Of a stretch of DNA of 64,000 nt, positions 1 through 7,473 are shown piece by piece. The position numbers were made by a program, and so were the translations under genes. Every line of letters begins with the position of its first letter. Position 1 is the stretch's first letter. The notes below the pieces were generated by a model. It was not told where the DNA came from, did not search any database, and saw only the letters and a list, made by a program, of their open reading frames with translations. Origin of the DNA: REEB76 sp963774895 (lineage in GTDB: Bacteria > Pseudomonadota > Gammaproteobacteria > Natronospirales > REEB76); assembly GCA_963774895.1 (NCBI GenBank), contig CAVZGN010000003.1:124001-188000 (forward strand). The letters run 5' to 3'.

Positions 1-365
1 GCGAGGGCGGCATCACCTTTATATATGACTATCCCGCGGGCCAGGCGGCGCTGGCGCGCCTCCGTGCCGGCACCCCGCCGGTGGCGGAACGCTTCGAGGC
101 CTTCATCAACGGCATGGAGCTCGCCAATGGCTTCCACGAACTGACGGATGCCGTGGAACAGCAGCAGCGCTTCGAACAGGATCTGAGATCACGCGCAGCA
201 CAGGAAATGCCGGCAGTTCCCATGGATGAACAGCTACTGGCTGCGCTTCAATCGGGTCTGCCAACCTGTGCCGGCGTGGCGCTGGGATTTGACCGGCTGG
301 TGATGCTGGCAGCGGGTGCGGATAGCATCGAAGATGTCATCACGTTTCCGATCGAGCGTGCCTGA
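1..365 (+). CDS. epmA: EF-P--(R)-beta-lysine ligase EpmA (GenX/PoxA/YjeA), 3' part
   Basis: The gene enters from the left edge; the reading frame is open from base 3 and leaves 120 C-terminal residues. This matches the end of the class II lysyl-tRNA-synthetase-like EpmA. The stretches ERFEAFINGMELANGFHELTDA-type and EQQQRFEQD are characteristic of the family, and the class II motif 3 (GVALGFDRLVML) lies near the C-terminus. EpmA attaches (R)-beta-lysine to a conserved lysine of elongation factor P in the cytoplasm, which helps ribosomes through polyproline stretches. The N-terminal catalytic part and the promoter are outside the window, so only identity and 3' end can be judged. The next gene converges on it from the right, with about 40 bp between the two stops. 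Confidence 0.93.
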   Translation, partial: EGGITFIYDYPAGQAALARLRAGTPPVAERFEAFINGMELANGFHELTDAVEQQQRFEQDLRSRAAQEMPAVPMDEQLLAALQSGLPTCAGVALGFDRLVMLAAGADSIEDVITFPIERA

Positions 366-407
366 CTCCGTGTGCCGATGCTTTGGGATCATCTGGAATC
401 CCAACTG

Positions 408-1226
408 CTAACAGCCAGTCTGCGTTACGTCCTTTGGTTTTGATACGGCCAGCAGGCAGTTGGGTTCCGCCTGCACATAGACATACTCCGCGGCATAGGA
501 GAGCAGGTTCTGCAGATCGGTCGGATCACCCGTGTAGGTGCGAGCGGCGATGCCGGTACCACGCACCGTGAGTGCGATCTGCTTGCCGTGAATCACTACT
601 TCACCGTTGATCTCGATTTGGTGGCCAAGCCAGCTGTGCAAGGTGCGCTGGATATCGCCGAGCGAGACATGCACCTGGGGAATCTGCAACTGGATGTTGT
701 TGGCCCAAGCACCTTGTAACGCGCGTGCACCTGGGGTGCTGCGTGCACTGGCCTGCAGAATATGCAACTGATCGAGAAATTCACTGGCTACTACTGTGCC
801 ATCGTTACCTTCATCCACGAAGGCTGGCGGTACCTGGAACTGGTTTACCACGACTGAGTGATCGGTGGCGGCTGTATAGATCGCATACACGATAGTCCCC
901 AGAACAGCCACGGCGACCGCACTCAGCACTGCCTGATAGATCATGCTCAGGCGTTCATGCCGGTGTTGAGCGCGCAGCTGGGCACGTTGGGCTGTCAAAG
1001 TCTGATTATGCAGTGTCAGATTCTCGGCGTGCAGGTCATGCACACCGACTTCGCGCTGGTTGCGTTCGCGCTCGATCTTCAGCAATTCCTGCTGGGCTTT
1101 GGCCAGCGCGATGTGTTCTTCGAGATACTCTGCGGCGCGCGCGTCCATCTTGGGATTCTTGGCGTTCTTTCCCAGTGCCAGGTTCATGGCCAGATTCACA
1201 TCGCTTTTGGAAGTCTTGTTCTTCAT
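408..1226 (-). CDS. Truncated paralogue of the adjacent TPR membrane protein
   Basis: This 272-residue protein aligns almost without gaps with the first ~245 residues of the upstream gene (1227-3203). Both have a charged, probably coiled-coil N-terminus (residues 30-80 here), one transmembrane segment at about residues 96-118, and an extracytoplasmic domain with shared blocks such as NQFQVPP, NNIQLQIPQVHVSLGDIQ and the HSWLGHQI/HNWLGHQI pair. Similarity stops after AEYVYVQAEP; the last ~17 residues are unrelated and the TPR half is missing. Its ATG directly abuts the TAG of the upstream gene, so translation is probably coupled. Reading one frame over after the break partly restores similarity, which points to a frameshifted, decaying duplicate. 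The function is unknown. Confidence 0.7.
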   Translation of the reverse strand: MKNKTSKSDVNLAMNLALGKNAKNPKMDARAAEYLEEHIALAKAQQELLKIERERNQREVGVHDLHAENLTLHNQTLTAQRAQLRAQHRHERLSMIYQAVLSAVAVAVLGTIVYAIYTAATDHSVVVNQFQVPPAFVDEGNDGTVVASEFLDQLHILQASARSTPGARALQGAWANNIQLQIPQVHVSLGDIQRTLHSWLGHQIEINGEVVIHGKQIALTVRGTGIAARTYTGDPTDLQNLLSYAAEYVYVQAEPNCLLAVSKPKDVTQTGC

Positions 1227-3203
1227 CTACGATCCCCATGAACTTACATGATGACGCTCAACTGCCTGGCCTAATAGTTTAGCCAATGTGCTCTGCTCGG
1301 TGGCGGTCAGATCCTCGGAGCCCTGAGCCGATTGGAAATAGCTTAGCGCTTCGGCATGGCGTCCGAGTTTATCCAGTGCCTGGCCCCAGTTTAGCTCCAG
1401 CGCGCCCCAGTGGGGTGTGTATTGTGCGGCTTCGGCATATTTCTGGATCGCTTCTTTATACTTGCCCTGCGCGGCCAACGCGTCACCCCAGTATTTGAGC
1501 GGATCACACCAGTGTGGGCCATGCTGATTGGCGGCCTGGAATTTTTCGATGGCGCCCTGATAATCCTGGTGGCGCATCAGCGCCAGTCCCCAGCTTTGAT
1601 ACGCCATAGGTAATGAGGGCGCGAGTGCCACGGCTGCGGTGTAATCCTTTTGCGCTTGTGTCCAGTTGCCGCGACGATCGGCGATGTCAGCCCTGAATCG
1701 GTAGCAATCCACATAGTGGCCGCCTTGCACGATGGCCGAATCCGCCATGGAAGTCCTTCCGGAATATTCCAGTGCCAAGCCTAAAAAGCACTCGGGTTGG
1801 ACATAGAAATTGCCCTGTAGCGTGGGATTCTGGATCAGTAGTGTATTGGTCGTTTGGAAAGCGCTCGTGGCCTGCACATAGTTCTGTTGGTCGAGAGCCA
1901 TCAGGCCCCGCACGAACGCGGCCTCGGCCAGTTCATAGGGATCGCTTCCCGCACCGTGGGAGGTCTGCAAAGTCTGGAGCGCTATCTTGTACGCATGCAT
2001 GCGCGCCAGCATTTCGGCATCCCAGGGTGCGTCCTGGGTAGTATTTGAGCCTTCGCCGCCGTGGGCGGCTTCATCAGCTACCAGTTCCCGGTGTATCTCC
2101 GACAAGTCGAGGCGCAGAAAATCCAGATATTCGTAATTGGCATCTGGCATACGGGCCGCAAACCAGGAACCCCGATGGGCGATTCGTTCCATGCGGATAC
2201 CGGATTGATAGGCCTGCTCTTCCTGCCCCAATGCTATGTCTACAGCCGTCAGGTTTGTGTAGGCGATCCAGAAATGTGGATCAATGCGGACGGCTTGCTC
2301 ATATTTATCTACCGCCGTCTCATATTGGTTCAGGTCGTCTAAAGCGTTCCCCCACCCATTCAGCAGCCAGGGTTTCTCCTCGACCGAAGCTGCAGGATAC
2401 TGGTCTTTGATAAGCGTCAATGCCTCAGCATCACGCCCATTGATTTCCAGATAGGTTGCAAACAGATAAGGTTCCGCCTGACCGTACACATATTCGGCGG
2501 CGGTACTCAAAAGTTTTTGTAGATCATCCGGGCTCCCAGTGAATGTCTTGGCGGAAAATCCAGAGCCGCGCACGGTAAGCATGATCTGCTTGTCCTGCTG
2601 GATCACGTCGCCACTGATCTGGATCTGGTGTCCGAGCCAGTTGTGCAAGGTGTGCTGGATATCGCCGAGCGACACATGCACCTGGGGGATTTGCAATTGG
2701 ATATTATTGCTCCAGGCGTCCTGCAGAACCTTGGCCGCCTGTGAACCACGCGAGGCTGCTTGCAATGTAGTCAGTTGATCAAGGAACTGACTCGCCACCA
2801 CCGTGCCATTTTTACCGGCGGCATCGAAGGACGGAGGCACTTGGAACTGGTTGACCACCACCGACTGATCGGTGGCGGCGGAATACACCGCGTACACGAT
2901 CACGCCCAACACCGAAAGTGCGATGACACTTAGCGTCGTCTGGTAGATGGTGCGGAAACGGTCGTGCAGACGCTGGCTGCGCAGCTGTCGGTGTTGGGAG
3001 CGCAGTACCTGGCTCTGGAGCTTTAGGTTCTCCGCATGCAGATCATGCAGCGCTGCTTCGCGCTGGGCATGATCACGCTGCAGCTTGAGCTGTTCGTCCA
3101 GGTATTTGGCCGCATGCTCGGAGGTCTTTGCACTTTTAACGGCTTCACCCATAGCAAGGGCAGAACCGAAGTCTTTATCAGTACCGGACGGTTTATCGTT
3201 CAT
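1227..3203 (-). CDS. Membrane-anchored TPR protein
   Basis: The protein has 658 residues. Residues 1-85 are hydrophilic and glutamine/histidine-rich, probably coiled coil in the cytoplasm. One membrane segment follows (about 86-110), then a domain shared with the downstream paralogue (110-245), and then a long C-terminal part with TPR-type helices. The clearest repeats are WGNALDDLNQYETAVDKYEQA near 285-305 and three consecutive copies near the end (WGLALMRHQDYQGAIEKFQ, WGDALAAQGKYKEAIQKYA, WGQALDKLGRHAEALSYF). TPR arrays bind other proteins, so a scaffold at the membrane is likely, but no partner is evident. The gene is the first of a two-gene unit with its shortened copy, and a DUF2784 gene ends just upstream on the same strand. 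Confidence 0.75.
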   Translation of the reverse strand: MNDKPSGTDKDFGSALAMGEAVKSAKTSEHAAKYLDEQLKLQRDHAQREAALHDLHAENLKLQSQVLRSQHRQLRSQRLHDRFRTIYQTTLSVIALSVLGVIVYAVYSAATDQSVVVNQFQVPPSFDAAGKNGTVVASQFLDQLTTLQAASRGSQAAKVLQDAWSNNIQLQIPQVHVSLGDIQHTLHNWLGHQIQISGDVIQQDKQIMLTVRGSGFSAKTFTGSPDDLQKLLSTAAEYVYGQAEPYLFATYLEINGRDAEALTLIKDQYPAASVEEKPWLLNGWGNALDDLNQYETAVDKYEQAVRIDPHFWIAYTNLTAVDIALGQEEQAYQSGIRMERIAHRGSWFAARMPDANYEYLDFLRLDLSEIHRELVADEAAHGGEGSNTTQDAPWDAEMLARMHAYKIALQTLQTSHGAGSDPYELAEAAFVRGLMALDQQNYVQATSAFQTTNTLLIQNPTLQGNFYVQPECFLGLALEYSGRTSMADSAIVQGGHYVDCYRFRADIADRRGNWTQAQKDYTAAVALAPSLPMAYQSWGLALMRHQDYQGAIEKFQAANQHGPHWCDPLKYWGDALAAQGKYKEAIQKYAEAAQYTPHWGALELNWGQALDKLGRHAEALSYFQSAQGSEDLTATEQSTLAKLLGQAVERHHVSSWGS

Positions 3204-3233
3204 TCGATTGCCCGATCAGCACACAATGGTGCG

Positions 3234-3620
3234 CTAGGATACTCTTGGCTGAGTTAATTTACGCCTGGAGCGGACCAGCAACCATCCATAGACCGCGGCG
3301 TTGATGGCGATGACCAGGAACCCCAGAAATATCTGTATCTCCGGGGTCAGGTGCACCGGGTAAAGAATTGGCAGAAGGTAGTGTTCTATAAAGTCGCCGT
3401 GATAGGCGGCCGCGCCCGCCTGGCTGCGCAGCCAGTTTTCCAGGTCGGTAAGCGGACAGTTCCAGTGGGTGAACTCGACCAGTGCGCCCCAGAAGAATGC
3501 CGGCAGGTGCAGCCATAGGACCCATCGCCAGCGCCACACCAGCAGCCCACCGGCCACCACGAATACCAGGAAGGCGAAATGCGTGATGACCATGGCATCC
3601 GCCAACCACAGGTACAGCAC
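3234..3620 (-). CDS. DUF2784 family membrane protein
   Basis: The 128-residue protein has about four hydrophobic segments (roughly residues 8-25, 33-52, 78-92 and 97-117) and the conserved pattern of DUF2784: WRWRWVLWLHLPAFFWGALVEF followed by CPLTDLENWLR and GDFIEHYLLP. The chosen start is a GTG at 3620, which gives the usual family length; an ATG nine codons in would remove part of the first helix. The family is widespread in proteobacteria and has no established function. The gene ends 30 bp upstream of the TPR gene on the same strand and starts about 45 bp downstream of tdh, so it may be carried on the tdh transcript. Confidence 0.85.
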   Translation of the reverse strand: MLYLWLADAMVITHFAFLVFVVAGGLLVWRWRWVLWLHLPAFFWGALVEFTHWNCPLTDLENWLRSQAGAAAYHGDFIEHYLLPILYPVHLTPEIQIFLGFLVIAINAAVYGWLLVRSRRKLTQPRVS

Positions 3621-3667
3621 GATGAATCTCCGCCGACCAACGTCGGTCTGTGGAACCCCGCTTCAGG

Positions 3668-4693
3668 TCAGGACCAATCCAGCACTACTTTGCCGGATTG
3701 TCCCGAGCGCATAACGTCGAAACCTTTCTGAAAGTCACCGATGGGGAAATGATGGGTGAGCACCGGGGTGAGATCTAGTCCGCTCTGCAGCATGGCCGCC
3801 ATCTTGTACCAGGTCTCGAACATCTCGCGGCCATAGATGCCTTTCATGATCAGGCCCTTGAAGATCACCTGGTTCCAGTCGATGGCCACTTCGGCCGGCG
3901 GCAGCCCCAGCAGCGCGACTTTGCCGCCGTGGGCCATGTTGGCCAGCATCTGGCGCAATGCCTGGGGGTTGCCGGACATCTCCATGCCCACGTCGAAGCC
4001 TTCTTTCATCCCCAGTTCTTGCATCACGTCTTCAAGTTTCTGTTTCTGGACATTGACACTGCGGGTAGCGCCCATCTTGTTGGCCAGTGCCAGCCGGTAA
4101 TCGTTGACGTCGGTGATAACTACATAACGCGCGCCCACGTGTTTGGCGATAGCCACAGCCATGCAGCCGATGGGACCGGCGCCGGTGATGAGCACGTCTT
4201 CGCCCACCAGATCGAATGACAGCGCGGTGTGTGTGGCGTTGCCGAAGGGATCCAGGAAGGCGGCGATGTCATCGGTGATGGCGTCCGGCAGCGGATAGGC
4301 ATTGACGGCGGGGATCGCCAGGTACTCGGCGAAGCAGCCGGGCCGGTTCACGCCCACGCCCACGGTGTTGCGGCACAGGTGCCGGCGTCCGGCGCGGCAA
4401 TTGCGGCAGTGGCCGCAGGTGATATGGCCTTCGCCGGAGACCCGCTGGCCGATCTTGAAACCCTGCACCTCGTCGCCGATCTCCGCCACCACACCCACGA
4501 ATTCATGGCCCACGGTCATGGGCACGGGGATGGTCTTCTGCGCCCAGGCATCCCAGTTATAGATATGGATGTCGGTACCGCAGATGGCGGTCTTCTTGAT
4601 CTTGATGAGCAGATCATTGGGGCCGATCTTGGGTTTGGGCATATCCTGCAGCCAGATGCCCTGTTCTGCTTTTGCTTTTACCAATGCTTTCAT
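3668..4693 (-). CDS. tdh: L-threonine 3-dehydrogenase
   Basis: A zinc-dependent medium-chain dehydrogenase that oxidises L-threonine to 2-amino-3-ketobutyrate with NAD+, the substrate of Kbl encoded next door. From the start MKALVKAKAE the protein has 341 residues, the E. coli length. The catalytic zinc ligands are C38, H63 and E64 (AICGTD, GHEF), the structural zinc cysteines are C93, C96, C99 and C107, and the Rossmann motif GAGPIG is at 171-176. The start is set by a good Shine-Dalgarno sequence (GGAGA about 7 nt upstream) and by family length; an in-frame ATG 23 codons upstream lies in non-homologous sequence. It is the second gene of a kbl-tdh operon with a REP pair in the gap. Confidence 0.97.
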   Translation of the reverse strand: MKALVKAKAEQGIWLQDMPKPKIGPNDLLIKIKKTAICGTDIHIYNWDAWAQKTIPVPMTVGHEFVGVVAEIGDEVQGFKIGQRVSGEGHITCGHCRNCRAGRRHLCRNTVGVGVNRPGCFAEYLAIPAVNAYPLPDAITDDIAAFLDPFGNATHTALSFDLVGEDVLITGAGPIGCMAVAIAKHVGARYVVITDVNDYRLALANKMGATRSVNVQKQKLEDVMQELGMKEGFDVGMEMSGNPQALRQMLANMAHGGKVALLGLPPAEVAIDWNQVIFKGLIMKGIYGREMFETWYKMAAMLQSGLDLTPVLTHHFPIGDFQKGFDVMRSGQSGKVVLDWS

Positions 4694-4739
4694 TGCTTGT
4701 CTCCAAAATTGATCTGCTGCCTGCCGCAAAATATCAGTT

Positions 4740-4793
4740 GTAGGAGTGGCGGTGTCCGCCACGAAAATCGCGGCCGGTACGGCCGCTCCTACT
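4740..4793. repeat. Inverted pair of REP elements between kbl and tdh
   Basis: Two REP-type units face each other. On the plus strand GTAGGAGTGGCGGTGTCCGC is followed by CACGAAAA; on the minus strand GTAGGAGCGGCCGTACCGGC is followed by CGCGATTTT. Each begins with the GTAGGAG head and carries an internal GC-rich hairpin, the form known from REP/BIME elements in Pseudomonas and Xanthomonas. The TAG of the minus-strand unit doubles as the stop codon of kbl. The pair could form a strong hairpin that stabilises or attenuates the kbl-tdh mRNA. A related cluster lies upstream of icd. Confidence 0.85.
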
Positions 4794-5967
4794 TAATCAC
4801 GCCCAGTTTCTTTCCAACCTTCGCAAACGCGGCGATGGCTTTGTCCAGATGGGCTTTCTTATGAGCAGCGGACATCTGCACGCGGATACGGGCCGCGCCT
4901 TGCGGCACCACCGGAAATGAGAAACCGATCACATAGATGCCTTCATTGAGCAATGCATCCGCCATGCCTTTGGCGAGTTTGGCATCGCCGAGCATCACCG
5001 GGATGATGGGATGGTCGGCGCCTGCCAGGGTGAAGCCGAGCTTGTGCACGGCGCTGCGGAAATACCGGCTGTTGTCATGCAGCTTCTGGCGCAGCGCGCC
5101 GCCTTTCTCCAACAGGTCCAGGACCTTGATGGAGGTGGCGGTGATCACCGGCGCCAGGGTATTGGAAAACAGATAAGGTCGCGAGCGCTGCCGCAGCCAT
5201 TCGATGATCTCCTTGTGGCCGGAGGTGTAACCGCCGGAAGCGCCGCCCAGGGCTTTGCCAAGCGTGCCGGTGAGGATGTCCACGCGTCCCATGACACCAC
5301 GAAACTCATGGCTGCCGCGGCCGTGTTCGCCCATGAAGCCCACCGCGTGGGAATCATCCACCATCACCAGCGCGTCATATTTGTCGGCCAGGTCGCAGAT
5401 ACCCTGGAGGTTGGCGATGATGCCGTCCATGGAGAACACGCCGTCGGTGGCGACCAGACGGAAGCGGCAACCCGCGGCTTCCTTGAGCCGGGCTTCCAGA
5501 TCGGACATGTCGTTGTTGTTGTAGCGCAGGCGCTTGGCCTTGCACAGGCGGACGCCGTCGATGATGCTGGCATGGTTGAGCGCGTCGCTGATAACCGCAT
5601 CCTGTTCATCCAGCAGCGTCTCGAACAGGCCGCCGTTGGCGTCGAAGCAGGAGGAATACAGGATGGTGTCGTCGGTGCCGAGGAATTTCGAGAGCCGCGC
5701 TTCCAGTTCCTTGTGGATAGTCTGCGTACCGCAGATGAAACGCACCGAGGACATGCCGTAGCCGTATTCTGAGAGCGCCGCCTGTGCGGCTTTTATCAGT
5801 TCCGGATGGTCAGCCAGACCCAGATAGTTGTTGGCGCAGAAATTGATGACTTCATTACCGCCGCTTACCCGGATAACCGCCTGCTGCGGCGTGGTGATGA
5901 CGCGCTCGGCCTTGTAGAGACCGGCGGCCTGCAGACCGGCGATTTCTTTGCGTAGATGCGCGAGCAT
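4789..5967 (-). CDS. kbl: 2-amino-3-ketobutyrate coenzyme A ligase (glycine C-acetyltransferase)
   Basis: A PLP-dependent alpha-oxoamine synthase that cleaves 2-amino-3-ketobutyrate with CoA to glycine and acetyl-CoA, completing threonine breakdown begun by Tdh. From MLAHLRKEIA the protein has 392 residues (E. coli Kbl has 398) and is similar along its length: VINFCANNYLGLADHPEL, SVRFICGTQ, SSCFDANGG, VDDSHAVG (201-210 region) and TLGKALGGASGG with the PLP lysine at K238. The frame is open for another 99 codons upstream, but that part is unlike Kbl and overlaps the divergent hslR gene, so the internal ATG is preferred. The stop codon lies inside a REP element. Confidence 0.97.
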   Translation of the reverse strand: MLAHLRKEIAGLQAAGLYKAERVITTPQQAVIRVSGGNEVINFCANNYLGLADHPELIKAAQAALSEYGYGMSSVRFICGTQTIHKELEARLSKFLGTDDTILYSSCFDANGGLFETLLDEQDAVISDALNHASIIDGVRLCKAKRLRYNNNDMSDLEARLKEAAGCRFRLVATDGVFSMDGIIANLQGICDLADKYDALVMVDDSHAVGFMGEHGRGSHEFRGVMGRVDILTGTLGKALGGASGGYTSGHKEIIEWLRQRSRPYLFSNTLAPVITATSIKVLDLLEKGGALRQKLHDNSRYFRSAVHKLGFTLAGADHPIIPVMLGDAKLAKGMADALLNEGIYVIGFSFPVVPQGAARIRVQMSAAHKKAHLDKAIAAFAKVGKKLGVIK

Positions 5968-6088
5968 GGCCTGTTTCACGGCGGGTTCCGGTATACGGGG
6001 AGGTGGGAAGCGTGGAATTATACCAGCCTGCGATAACCGGGGTATGTCATATTTTCCAAAACAAGCTGTAGCTGATGAACCTATGGGC

Positions 6089-6487
6089 ATGAAACATGTT
6101 GATACTGAGCTGCGTCCACGGCTGGATAAATGGTTGTGGTGCGCGCGCTTTTTCAAGACCCGCAGCCTGGCAACGTCGGCTGTGAGCGGCGGCAAGGTGC
6201 ATGTGAACGGTGCGCGTGTGAAACCTGCCCACGAACTTCGCATCGGCGACCAGCTTGAGATCACTCGCGGCCACGAGCGTTATGTGGTGGTAGTGCGCGA
6301 ACTGTCATCGAAGCGCGGATCCGCTTTGATCGCGCAACGGCTTTATGAAGAAACGGCGGTCAGTCGCGAAACCCGAGCACAGCATGCGAAACTGCGTAAA
6401 CTTGCAGCCTTGGCGAGTCCCGCACCCGCCAAACGTCCTGACAAGAAATCCCGCCGATTGATTCATCGCTTCAAGCAGGGATTTTGA
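6089..6487 (+). CDS. hslR: Ribosome-associated heat shock protein Hsp15
   Basis: A small basic S4-domain protein. Hsp15 binds 50S subunits still carrying peptidyl-tRNA after premature dissociation and helps recycle them. The S4 domain spans about residues 11-70 (RLDKWLWCARFFKTRSLA, GGKVHVNGARVKPAHELR), followed by a basic tail ending PDKKSRRLIHRFKQGF, as in the family. The start MKHVDTELRP gives 132 residues, close to the 133 of E. coli; ATG codons at 6083 and 6044 in the same frame are possible and none has a strong Shine-Dalgarno sequence. The gene is divergent from kbl, and a broken NUDIX gene fragment follows 43 bp downstream. Confidence 0.92.
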   Translation: MKHVDTELRPRLDKWLWCARFFKTRSLATSAVSGGKVHVNGARVKPAHELRIGDQLEITRGHERYVVVVRELSSKRGSALIAQRLYEETAVSRETRAQHAKLRKLAALASPAPAKRPDKKSRRLIHRFKQGF

Positions 6488-6530
6488 ATGACTGTGGGTT
6501 AAACTTCCCAGCAACTACTCAATGTAATGT

Positions 6531-6692
6531 ATGCCTAGACCCAGCACCCCACTCATCGCTGTTGATCTGATCATCGAACTTAGTGATCAGCCGGGAAGGC
6601 CGATCGTGTTGATCGAACGGCGCAATCCACCCCATGGCTGGGCACTGCCGGGCGGGTTCGTGGATGTGGGCGAGACCCTGGAGCAGCATTGA
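6531..6692 (+). pseudogene. 5' fragment of a NUDIX hydrolase gene, broken by the cassette
   Basis: From ATG 6531 the frame encodes 53 residues nearly identical to the start of the intact NUDIX protein at 8037. The copy runs through GGFVDVGETLEQ and then reads H and a TGA. It keeps the glycine and first glutamate of the Nudix box but lacks the catalytic REUXEE half, so it cannot be an active hydrolase. The 142 bp from 6545 to 6686 match 8051-8192 with one difference. The fragment marks the left border of an inserted or duplicated segment carrying a toxin-antitoxin pair. Whether it is still transcribed from the ancestral NUDIX promoter is unknown. Confidence 0.92.
6545..6686 (+). repeat. 142-bp direct repeat, left copy
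   Basis: Identical to 8051-8192 at 141 of 142 positions; the single difference is G at 6680 versus C at 8186. The copies are 1506 bp apart and in the same orientation. They enclose the toxin-antitoxin and pRiA4b-like genes. A deletion by recombination between the copies would regenerate one intact NUDIX gene next to hslR. Confidence 0.97.
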
Positions 6693-6720
6693 AGGCGCCG
6701 GGTTAAACGCGTATATTGGT

Positions 6721-6740
6721 CATACTATTTCATACTATTC
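6721..6740 (+). promoter_or_regulatory. Tandem 10-bp repeat upstream of antitoxin gene, possible operator
   Basis: CATACTATTT and CATACTATTC lie head to tail, followed by CATGG, 10 bp before the antitoxin start codon. Ribbon-helix-helix proteins typically bind short repeats spaced about one helical turn, and toxin-antitoxin operons are usually autorepressed. This is inference from position and spacing; no binding is shown. Confidence 0.45.
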
Positions 6741-6750
6741 ATGGTGATTT

Positions 6751-6987
6751 ATGGCCGGTGCTCTGAAGAAAACCATCTCTCTACCACCTGATCTTGCACG
6801 CGAGGCAGAACAGCAGGCTGAAGCCGAGGGCAAGACGCTGAGCGCCGTGGTTCAGGAGGCGCTGCGTGCAGCGCGCGCTGAGCGTCTCAAGGGTGAACTC
6901 AAAACCTTGCAGGGATTCTGGCAACGCAAGGCGCGCGAAAAAGGCATCCTCAGCCAGCGCGATCTTGCGCGCTACTTAGGCCGGTGA
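6751..6987 (+). CDS. Ribbon-helix-helix antitoxin (CopG-type)
   Basis: A 78-residue acidic/basic protein. The beta strand TISLPPDLA near residues 8-16 is followed by two helices containing AEAEGKTLSAVVQEALR, the usual arrangement of ribbon-helix-helix DNA-binding antitoxins. The C-terminal part (GELKTLQGFWQRKAREKGI) would be the toxin-binding arm. The stop TGA overlaps the GTG start of the PIN gene (GTGA), so the two are translationally coupled in the antitoxin-first order of VapBC-like modules. The start ATG follows a tandem repeat that may be its operator. The family is recognised but a named antitoxin type cannot be assigned. Confidence 0.85.
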   Translation: MAGALKKTISLPPDLAREAEQQAEAEGKTLSAVVQEALRAARAERLKGELKTLQGFWQRKAREKGILSQRDLARYLGR

Positions 6988-7391
6988 AGGCTGTATACGA
7001 TACCAACATCTTTATCTCGGCGCTGACCCTGCCAGGCGGCAGTGCGGAGACCGCAGTGACTGCCGTCGTCGAAGGACGGGTGCAGCTTGTCATCTCAAAA
7101 CCGCTCATTCACGAGGTGCTGGATGTGTTGGCGCGCAAATTCAGCCGTGAACCGGAGGAATTGGCGCGCATAGCCGTATTTCTGGCGGACCTCGCGCAAC
7201 TCGTCGAACCTGGGCACAGGCTCAAAATATTGCGTGATGAACCCGATAATCGTGTACTCGAATGCGCACTTGCGGGCAGGGCGGAAGTTATCGTGACCGG
7301 AGATAAAGCGATGCTGGCATTGGGTGAATACCGAAGTATCCGCATAATGAACTTGCGGGCATTTCTGGCAAATCTGAGTGATACGGCATGA
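6984..7391 (+). CDS. PIN-domain toxin of a VapC-like toxin-antitoxin system
   Basis: A 135-residue PIN domain nuclease of the 'putative toxin component, PIN family' type. Candidate metal-binding acidic residues are D6 (YDTNIF), E44 (IHEVL), D88 (DEPDNRVLECA) and D107 (VTGDKAML), in the spacing of PIN domains. VapC-like toxins cleave tRNA or rRNA; the target here is unknown. The start is a GTG that overlaps the antitoxin stop. The module lies in a cassette flanked by duplicated NUDIX sequence, so it was probably acquired together with the pRiA4b-like gene downstream. Confidence 0.88.
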   Translation: MKAVYDTNIFISALTLPGGSAETAVTAVVEGRVQLVISKPLIHEVLDVLARKFSREPEELARIAVFLADLAQLVEPGHRLKILRDEPDNRVLECALAGRAEVIVTGDKAMLALGEYRSIRIMNLRAFLANLSDTA

Positions 7392-7473
7392 AGCAAGCGA
7401 GGAGCAGAGATGCGGATTCGCGGAAAGTGGCAGGAAACACAGTTTGCGAAGGCCTCGGCCCGCAAAATCAAAT

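Noticed and set aside
4694..4762. N-terminal extension of tdh by 23 codons
   Set aside because: The extension reaches into the REP pair and is not similar to Tdh; the internal ATG has a good Shine-Dalgarno sequence.
5011..5772. 253-codon open frame antisense to kbl
   Set aside because: It lies wholly within kbl, whose identity is certain; no domain seen.
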